Below are positions 58,428 through 64,000 of a stretch of DNA of 64,000 nucleotides, piece by piece (position 1 is the first letter of the stretch; each line of letters opens with the position of its first letter). Under the pieces are notes generated by a model. That model made no database searches. It saw nothing but the letters and a program-made list of their open reading frames with translations, and had not been told where the DNA came from. A program made the position numbers and the translations under genes. This stretch comes from Spirochaetaceae bacterium. Lineage in GTDB: Bacteria; Spirochaetota; Spirochaetia; Treponematales; Treponemataceae. The stretch lies in assembly GCA_017622135.1 (NCBI GenBank), contig JAGARR010000006.1, positions 62,001-126,000 of the forward strand, in the 5' to 3' direction.

Positions 58428-59267
58428 ATGACTAAGGTTGGTGTAGTTGGTGCAGGAACCATGGGACAGGGCATTGCTTGGGCATTTGCTTCCGCTGGTT
58501 ATTCTGTAACTGTATGTGACGTTAAGATTGAATGGGCTCAGGGTGGAATCGACAAGATTGCTGCCGGGCTGGACAAGCTGGTAGGCAAAGGAAAGATGGA
58601 AGCCGATGCCGCTGCAAAGGTGAAGGGCAACCTCAAGACAGGAGAATACAAGGATCTGTCCGATGCAGACTTGGTTGTGGAAGCAATTCTTGAGACCATG
58701 GATGCTAAGAAGGGACTGTTCTCCCAGCTGGATGAGATTTGTAAGGCAGAGACCATCTTTGCCACAAACACCTCTTCCCTGTCTGTAACTGAGATTGCAA
58801 AGGGCATCAAGCATGATGTAATCGGAATGCACTTCTTCAATCCCGCCAACGTGATGAAACTGGTGGAGGTCATCTGCGGCGTGAACACACCCGCAGCTAC
58901 AAAGGATGCCATCGTTGAGGTTTCCAAGAAATTGGGCAAGACCCCCGTCGAGGTGAACGAAGGACCAGGCTTCGTTGTGAACCGCATTCTGGTTCCTATG
59001 ATCAACGAGGCTGCCTTCATCCTGCAGGAGGGAATTGCCTCCGCCGAGGACATCGACACCGCCATGAAGCTGGGTGCGAACCACCCCATGGGTCCCTTGG
59101 CCCTGTCCGACCTCATCGGAAACGACATCATCGTCCTCATCATGGACGTTCTGTTCAATGAGACTGGTGACAACAAGTACCGTTGCTGTACCCTGCTGCG
59201 CAAGATGGTTCGCGGCGGTCTGTTGGGCCGCAAGAGTGGCAAGGGCTTCTTTGACTACTCAAAGTAA
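58428..59267 (+). CDS. hbd: 3-hydroxybutyryl-CoA dehydrogenase
   Basis: The 279-residue enzyme reduces acetoacetyl-CoA to 3-hydroxybutyryl-CoA. The NAD(P) loop is [18 protein letters not shown] (GxGxxG at 8-13). [15 protein letters not shown], the catalytic His in [18 protein letters not shown], and [18 protein letters not shown] follow. AGAGAGG precedes the ATG by 8 bp. It is the third gene of the butyrate operon. Confidence 0.95.
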   Translation: MTKVGVVGAGTMGQGIAWAFASAGYSVTVCDVKIEWAQGGIDKIAAGLDKLVGKGKMEADAAAKVKGNLKTGEYKDLSDADLVVEAILETMDAKKGLFSQLDEICKAETIFATNTSSLSVTEIAKGIKHDVIGMHFFNPANVMKLVEVICGVNTPAATKDAIVEVSKKLGKTPVEVNEGPGFVVNRILVPMINEAAFILQEGIASAEDIDTAMKLGANHPMGPLALSDLIGNDIIVLIMDVLFNETGDNKYRCCTLLRKMVRGGLLGRKSGKGFFDYSK

Positions 59268-59279
59268 GAGGGGAGAGAT

Positions 59280-60056
59280 ATGAGCGTATTGGTTGATGTA
59301 AAGGATCATATTGCTACTGTTACCATTAGCCGCCCTGAGGCTTTGAATGCCCTGAACACCGCTACCCTCAAGGAGCTGGACGATGCATTCGTTCAGCTGG
59401 AGGGAAATGCCGATGTATATGCAGTCATCGTGACTGGTGCCGGAGACAAGAGCTTCGTTGCTGGTGCTGACATTGCCGAGATGAAGGACAAGGATGTTGC
59501 CGCCGCCGCTGAATTCGCACGTGTTGGTAACGCCGTGTTCTCCCGCATCGAGAAGTTCCGCTGTCCCGTCATTGCAGCCATCAACGGCTTTGCATTGGGC
59601 GGTGGCTGCGAGCTGTCCATGGCCTGCGACATCCGCATCGCCTCCACCAAGGCTCTCTTCGGACAGCCTGAGGTGGGACTGGGAATCACCCCCGGCTTCG
59701 GTGGAACACAGCGGCTCGCTCGCTTGGTTTCTCCTGGAATCGCCAAGGAGTTGATCTACAGCTGCCGCAATGTGAAGGCTGACGAGGCCCTGAAGATTGG
59801 TCTGGTGAATTCCGTTGTGGAGCCCGAGCAGCTGATGGAGACTGCCGTTTCTCTGGCACAGACCATCTGCAAGAAGGCTCCCCTGGCTGTAAGCTACGCA
59901 AAGAAGGCCATCAACGAGGGACTTCAGGTGGACATTGATGCCGGTATCGCCATCGAGGTGCGTGAGTTCGGCAACTGCTTCACCACAGAGGATCAGAAGA
60001 TTGGAATGACAGCCTTCCTGAACAAGGAGAAGGGTGTCCAGTTCAAGAACAAGTAA
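59280..60056 (+). CDS. crt: 3-hydroxybutyryl-CoA dehydratase (crotonase)
   Basis: A 258-residue enoyl-CoA hydratase. The oxyanion hole segment is KSFVAGADIAEMKDKD; the two catalytic Glu lie in FALGGGCELSMACDIRI and FGQPEVGLGITPGFGGTQRL. It converts 3-hydroxybutyryl-CoA to crotonyl-CoA. It starts 12 bp after hbd. The last 18 bp of the gene (GTTCAAGAACAAGTAA part) are repeated directly after the stop with one change, a small tandem duplication. Confidence 0.94.
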   Translation: MSVLVDVKDHIATVTISRPEALNALNTATLKELDDAFVQLEGNADVYAVIVTGAGDKSFVAGADIAEMKDKDVAAAAEFARVGNAVFSRIEKFRCPVIAAINGFALGGGCELSMACDIRIASTKALFGQPEVGLGITPGFGGTQRLARLVSPGIAKELIYSCRNVKADEALKIGLVNSVVEPEQLMETAVSLAQTICKKAPLAVSYAKKAINEGLQVDIDAGIAIEVREFGNCFTTEDQKIGMTAFLNKEKGVQFKNK

Positions 60057-60133
60057 TCGGGTTCAAGAACAAATAACACTACATTGTAAAACAGACGGGA
60101 ATCGGTGACAGTACGGAACCGGTTTCCGTCCAC

Positions 60134-60156
60134 CCCTTCCAGAGAGGCTGGAAGGG
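60134..60156 (+). promoter_or_regulatory. Stem-loop before the CoA-transferase gene
   Basis: A perfect 9-bp stem (CCCTTCCAG with CTGGAAGGG) and a 5-base loop lie just before the AAAGGAGG ribosome site. No T run follows, so it is more likely an RNA stability or translation element than a terminator. Confidence 0.5.
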
Positions 60157-60173
60157 AAATAAAGGAGGAAAAC

Positions 60174-61514
60174 ATGAGCTTTGAAGCAGATTACAAGGCA
60201 AAGCTTAAGACAGCCGAGGAGGCTGTGAAGGTTGTCAAGTCAGGCGACTGGGTTGACTATGGTTTCTGTGTGAACACCCCCATTGCACTGGACAAGGCGC
60301 TGGCAGGCCACTTGGTGAACCTGGAGGACGTGAAGTTCCGTGGTGGTGTTCTTCCCTTCAATCCCGCCATTTTCCAGATTGAGAATCCCGGAGCCCATAT
60401 GTGCTGGAACTCCTGGCACTACTCTGGAATCGAGCGGAAGGCCGGGCAGGCTGGATTCGCCTACTACAACGCTCTGCGCTACTCGGAGATGCCCCGCTGG
60501 TACCGTGAGAACATCAAGCACATCAATGTTGCCATGTTCCAGGTTGCACCAATGGATGAGAAGGGATACTTCAACTTCGGTCTGAGTGTCTCCCACCTGC
60601 GTGCTGTGGTAGAGATTTCTGATGTGGTGATTGTCGAGGTGAACAAGAACATGCCTCGCTGCTGCGGTATGCATGACAATATCCACATCTCTGAGGTTGA
60701 CATCATCGTTGAGGGCGACAATCCTCCCGTCTCCCAGATTGGTGGTGGCGGCGAGCTCACCGACGTGGACAAGGCTGTCGCAAAATTGATTCTGGAGGAG
60801 ATTCCCAACGGAGCCTGTCTCCAGCTGGGTATCGGTGGAATGCCCAACGCCGTGGGTTCCATGATCGTCCAGTCCGACCTGAAGGATCTGTCCGTCCACA
60901 CCGAGATGTACGTTGACGCCTTTGTTGACATTGCCAACGCCGGAAAGATCAACGGAAAGTGTAAGAGCCTGGACGGCGGAAAGCAGGTCTATGCCTTTGC
61001 TGCAGGAACAAAGAAGCTGTACGACTACATCGACGGCAATCCTGACATCTGCCCCCGCCCCGTTGACTACACCAACGATGCCCGGGTCATCGCCCAGATC
61101 GACAACTTCATCTCCATCAACAACACCGTTGAGATCGACCTCTTTGGCCAGGTGAACTCCGAGAGTGCTGGAACAAAGCAGATTTCCGGTGCCGGTGGAC
61201 AGCTTGACTTTGTGCTGGGTGCCTACCTGTCCAAGGGTGGAAAGAGCTTCATCTGCTGTTCCTCCACCTTCAAGAAGAAGGACGGAACCCTTGGCTCACG
61301 CATTCGTCCCACACTGGATCCAGGCTCTGTCATTACGGCAGCCCGCCCCAACATCCACTGGTTTGTGACCGAGCACGGTAAGGTGAACCTGAAGGGTCTG
61401 TCCTCCTGGCAGCGGGCCGAGGCACTCATCTCCGTTGCCCACCCCGACTTCCGTGACGAGCTGATCAAGGATGCCGAGAAGATGGGAATCTGGAAGCAGA
61501 GCAACAAGCGCTAG
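60174..61514 (+). CDS. Butyryl-CoA:acetate-type CoA-transferase
   Basis: The start is ATG 60174 behind AAAGGAGG; the frame extends 23 codons upstream. The 446-residue family I CoA-transferase has [16 protein letters not shown] near the start, [16 protein letters not shown] near 217-232, and the active Glu (about residue 243) in [13 protein letters not shown]. The C-terminal half carries [20 protein letters not shown]. Members swap CoA between butyryl-CoA (or 4-hydroxybutyryl-CoA) and acetate. The operon context points to butyrate formation. Confidence 0.88.
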   Translation: MSFEADYKAKLKTAEEAVKVVKSGDWVDYGFCVNTPIALDKALAGHLVNLEDVKFRGGVLPFNPAIFQIENPGAHMCWNSWHYSGIERKAGQAGFAYYNALRYSEMPRWYRENIKHINVAMFQVAPMDEKGYFNFGLSVSHLRAVVEISDVVIVEVNKNMPRCCGMHDNIHISEVDIIVEGDNPPVSQIGGGGELTDVDKAVAKLILEEIPNGACLQLGIGGMPNAVGSMIVQSDLKDLSVHTEMYVDAFVDIANAGKINGKCKSLDGGKQVYAFAAGTKKLYDYIDGNPDICPRPVDYTNDARVIAQIDNFISINNTVEIDLFGQVNSESAGTKQISGAGGQLDFVLGAYLSKGGKSFICCSSTFKKKDGTLGSRIRPTLDPGSVITAARPNIHWFVTEHGKVNLKGLSSWQRAEALISVAHPDFRDELIKDAEKMGIWKQSNKR

Positions 61515-61537
61515 TTGCAGCTTGAGTGAATAAGAGA

Positions 61538-61571
61538 GGCCGTGTCCTGACTGGGCACGGCCTTTTTTTTT
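61538..61571 (+). terminator. Rho-independent terminator of the butyrate operon
   Basis: A 10-bp stem (GGCCGTGTCC with GGGCACGGCC, one G-T pair), a 4-5-base loop and nine T residues follow the CoA-transferase gene by about 20 bp. Confidence 0.9.
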
Positions 61572-61641
61572 GTGGCGGGGATGCGGAGTCTCCTCCTAAA
61601 AAATCACATCCCGCACAGGGGGCAAGGCCCCCTGTGCCCGG

Positions 61642-61921
61642 CTAAAACACACGCCTGCCCTGGGCATCATAAGCACGAAGGGCTACCACGTTGCCGGCGC
61701 TGTCGCCATGAGCTCGGCACAGGGAACGGCATAGTACCACTGGTAGTAGGCGTAGAATTCCCCTAAAGCCAGCCAAACAATTTCCGGCGGCCGTCAGGTG
61801 TATAGTGGTTCTCTTCAAACACATACCCATGCTCATTGCGTTTCAATTCCTTCTTCAGGCGGCCGTCGGGGCAATACTCATACTCCTTTTTTTCCACACA
61901 CTTCCCCTGGCTGTCATATCT
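61642..61921 (-). pseudogene. Decayed 3' tail of the repeat-protein gene
   Basis: After the TAG at 61922-61924 the same frame goes on for 52 more codons in the repeat pattern (RYDSQGKCVEKKEYEYCPDG, then LKKELKRNEHGYVFEENHY) to a second TAG at 61763-61765. Beyond that, another frame reads SAGNVVALRAYDAQGRRVF and stops at 61642. These are more repeat-like units out of frame. So the gene once ran further and has lost its end by a nonsense change and a frameshift. Confidence 0.7.
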
Positions 61922-64000
61922 CTATTTGCTCTTCAGGGTACCGTCATAGCCATATTCCTTCTCTTCCACCAGATCCCCCTGGTAATTATATCTCCTTTCA
62001 CTCCTAAGGGTACCGTCTCTGTAATAGTTCTTAAATTCCACCCGCTTTCCTCGGCTATTATATCTCTTTTCACTCCAAAGGATACCGTTTTCGTAATATT
62101 CCTTCTCTTCCACCAGATTCCACTGGTCACCATATCTCCTTTCACTCTTAAGGGTACCGTTTTCGTAATATTCCTTCTCTTCCACCAGATTCCACTGGTC
62201 ATTATATTTCTTTTCACTCTCCAGGGTACCGTCTTTGTAATACTCCTTCTCTTCCACCAGCCCCCCCTGGTCATTATATTTCTTTTCACTCTCCAGGGTA
62301 CCGTCTTTGTAATACTCCTTCTCTTCCACCAGATTCCCCTGGTCACCATATCTCCTTTCACTCCTAAGGGTACCGTCTTCGTAATAGCTCTTATTCTTTT
62401 CCACCAGTAATGTACCGTCGCCGTAGTAGAGCTTTCCTTCCACCAGATTCCCCTGGCTGTCATAGCTGTATTCATACCGACTATCCAGGCTGCCGTCCCT
62501 ATAAGACTTCTCCTCCACCAGATTCCCCAGGCTGTCATAGCGGTATTCACCCCGCCACTCGTCGTATTCGTCGCAACACTTCTTTTCCACCAGATTCCCC
62601 TGGCTGTCATAGCGGTATTCATTCCGACTATCCAGGCGGCCGTCCCTATAAGACTTCTCCTCCACCAGATTCCCCTGGCTGTCATAGCTGTATTCATACC
62701 GACTATCCAGGCTGCCGTCCCTATAAGACTTCTCCTCCACCAGATTCCCCAGGCTGTCATAGCGGTATTCACCCCGCCACTCGCCGTATTCGTCGCAACC
62801 CTTCTTTTCCACCAGATTCCCCTGGCTGTCATAGCGGTATTCAAACCGCCACTCGCCGTATTCGTCGCAACCCTTCTTTTCCACCAGATTCCCCTGGCTG
62901 TCATAGCGGTATTCATTCCGACTATCCAGGCGGCCGTCGGTATAATCCTTCTTTTCCACCAGATTCCCCTGACTGTCATAGCGGTATTCATTCCGACTAT
63001 CCAGGCGGCCGGTGAGCTTATTATAAGTCTTCCCTTCCACCATATTCCCCTGAATGCCAGCTGTATAGTGTATCTCCGAGGAAAAGTGATGAAACTTCAT
63101 CGTTAAAATGGTTATGTACGACGCTCCAACAATAGTACCTATTGGAAAAATATCTGAGTAATAATACAATTTGAAACCATACAACAGGAAGAAGAGTCTG
63201 GACACTACGTGCCAGCACAGTCCGCGCTGCTTAAAGGCTGCAAAGGTTACCCTGACGCACTTCCCCTCACTGTTCAGGAATGCCTCCAGCAGGTGCTGCC
63301 AGCTGCATTCCACAGGGCTTTCTGCCCCGGTCAGTGCCGCCATGATCCTGCGGCCTTCCTCCAGGAACAACTCCTCCTTGTAATCCCTGTACTGGGCAAT
63401 CTTTACCACCACCTCCAGCAACTGCAGCGACACCTGTCCAGGCCACCGCTCTTTGGCCTCCTGCAGCCTCCGCTCCGCCTGCACCGTGTCCCTTCTTCTA
63501 ATGGCCTCCTCTATCTGCACCTTGTAGCCTTCCACATGGCAAAGACTGTCCGCCAACTCCACCGCCAGCTGGGGATTGCACCACGCCAGTATGGGGAGGT
63601 ACACCCCCAGCACCGCCTCATCCTCCCTATGCTCCTGATACAGGGGTTCCACCAGAGCCAGGGCCTGGCGAGGACGGTCCTTCTCGTACAGCAGAGTCCA
63701 GGCCCGCTCCAGAATCATCCGCTCTGACTCCATGAGTTCCACCTTCATTGCTGACTTCTGGTCCTCAAGTGGAGCCTTCTGAACGGCTTCTTCTTGGAAA
63801 CAGCAGTGGCAACTGCGGGCACTGGTATTGTAGCAGGAGGGACAGGTAAACTGGTGGCACTTACGGCACTCATACCCTTCTATCACCTGCATCCACTTGC
63901 CGCACTCGTGGCACTTGACAATCTTCTTTGTCTCGTCCTCATTCTTGATGATGGTGGCGTGGCCTGCAATGTGGGTTTCTTCCTTGCTTCCGATTACATC
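61922..64000 (-). CDS. Zinc-ribbon protein with MORN/YD-like repeats, start beyond the right edge
   Basis: The frame is open from 61922 to the window edge (at least 692 residues); the ATG at 63890-63892 is internal, because 36 codons before it form part of a Cys-rich domain (KCHECGKW, then YECRKCHQFTCPSCYN, then SCHCCFQEE), one or two zinc ribbons. A helical region follows (about 80-250). One or two hydrophobic segments (LFFLLYGFKLYYY and IGTIVGASYITILTM) suggest membrane attachment. The last 370 residues are about 18-20 repeats of 20-24 residues, such as YDSQGNLVEKKSYRDG, of the MORN_2/YwqK type. The function is unknown; the repeats may bind protein or surface sugar. Confidence 0.8.
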   Translation of the reverse strand, partial: DVIGSKEETHIAGHATIIKNEDETKKIVKCHECGKWMQVIEGYECRKCHQFTCPSCYNTSARSCHCCFQEEAVQKAPLEDQKSAMKVELMESERMILERAWTLLYEKDRPRQALALVEPLYQEHREDEAVLGVYLPILAWCNPQLAVELADSLCHVEGYKVQIEEAIRRRDTVQAERRLQEAKERWPGQVSLQLLEVVVKIAQYRDYKEELFLEEGRRIMAALTGAESPVECSWQHLLEAFLNSEGKCVRVTFAAFKQRGLCWHVVSRLFFLLYGFKLYYYSDIFPIGTIVGASYITILTMKFHHFSSEIHYTAGIQGNMVEGKTYNKLTGRLDSRNEYRYDSQGNLVEKKDYTDGRLDSRNEYRYDSQGNLVEKKGCDEYGEWRFEYRYDSQGNLVEKKGCDEYGEWRGEYRYDSLGNLVEEKSYRDGSLDSRYEYSYDSQGNLVEEKSYRDGRLDSRNEYRYDSQGNLVEKKCCDEYDEWRGEYRYDSLGNLVEEKSYRDGSLDSRYEYSYDSQGNLVEGKLYYGDGTLLVEKNKSYYEDGTLRSERRYGDQGNLVEEKEYYKDGTLESEKKYNDQGGLVEEKEYYKDGTLESEKKYNDQWNLVEEKEYYENGTLKSERRYGDQWNLVEEKEYYENGILWSEKRYNSRGKRVEFKNYYRDGTLRSERRYNYQGDLVEEKEYGYDGTLKSK
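61925..63015 (-). repeat. Coding tandem repeats of the MORN/YD-like gene
   Basis: Units of about 60-90 bp are repeated with very high identity; for example TTCCACCAGATTCCCCTGG (plus strand) recurs throughout. Blocks such as the pair near 62490-62580 and 62670-62790 are nearly the same over more than 100 bp, which shows recent unequal exchange. Confidence 0.9.

Noticed and set aside
61805..63015. Several long frames in all phases over the MORN-like repeats
   Set aside because: A repeat unit free of stops in one phase stays open in others; only the minus frame continuous with the zinc ribbon is coherent.

Overview
The window looks like a chromosomal segment from a spirochaete, most likely a Treponema-type anaerobe of moderate GC content. 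The clearest lineage marker is a P83/100-type antigen gene (39446-41068) with its secreted N-terminus and long charged coiled coil. Supporting signs are many predicted lipoproteins, no flagellar or photosynthetic genes, and a fermentative butyrate operon. I saw no rRNA, tRNA or CRISPR array. The species cannot be named from the sequence alone.

Layout. 0-5.4 kb (minus strand): two LptF/LptG-type permeases, dUTPase, lipoproteins, a MutT-type Nudix hydrolase and unknown membrane proteins. 5.4-7.4 kb: a small accessory island between two 77-bp direct repeats. It carries vapB, a vapC gene broken into a 5' and a 3' piece, an AT-rich lipoprotein gene and a decayed IS1595-type element. 7.4-12.2 kb: secA, folC and a Vat-type xenobiotic acetyltransferase. 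12.5-20.2 kb: a second accessory region, a tightly overlapped operon encoding a dynamin-like GTPase, a small membrane protein, a HerA/FtsK-like ATPase, an HNH (WHH) nuclease and a SUKH immunity protein. It is divergent from an XRE regulator. This is the best candidate for an undescribed system. 20.2-35 kb: housekeeping genes (two RluA-family pseudouridine synthases, YggS, RsmA, ComEC, RNase Z), a CPBP protease, a protein made of seven helix-turn-helix units, and a Gld-type ABC transporter operon interrupted by an MNT/HEPN pair. 35-42 kb: isochorismatase-type hydrolase, RlmD-like methylase, a beta-propeller secreted protein, P83/100 and AlkD. 42-45 kb: feoA-feoA-feoB under a promoter with a palindromic operator. 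45-53.3 kb: amino-acid synthesis (a DAHP synthase-prephenate dehydratase fusion, IlvH, ThrA, ArgG) plus two transport or membrane genes. 53.5-55.2 kb: lipocalin and a sigma-70-family factor that appears to sit behind a sigma-54 promoter. 55.8-61.6 kb: two thiolases, 3-hydroxybutyryl-CoA dehydrogenase, crotonase and a butyryl-CoA/acetate-type CoA-transferase. 61.6-64 kb: a zinc-ribbon, MORN-like repeat protein cut off by the right edge and truncated at its C-terminus by an in-frame stop.

How the parts fit. The five-gene butyrate operon condenses acetyl-CoA, reduces and dehydrates it to crotonyl-CoA, and releases butyrate by CoA transfer. The butyryl-CoA dehydrogenase/Etf step must be encoded elsewhere. 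The aroF-pheA, ilvH, thrA and argG genes indicate real amino-acid prototrophy, unlike host-restricted treponemes. Several promoters are legible: a leaderless consensus promoter before the isochorismatase gene, the duplicated secA promoter, the feo promoter and the sigma-54 site. All product names rest on motifs read by eye; no database search was possible.
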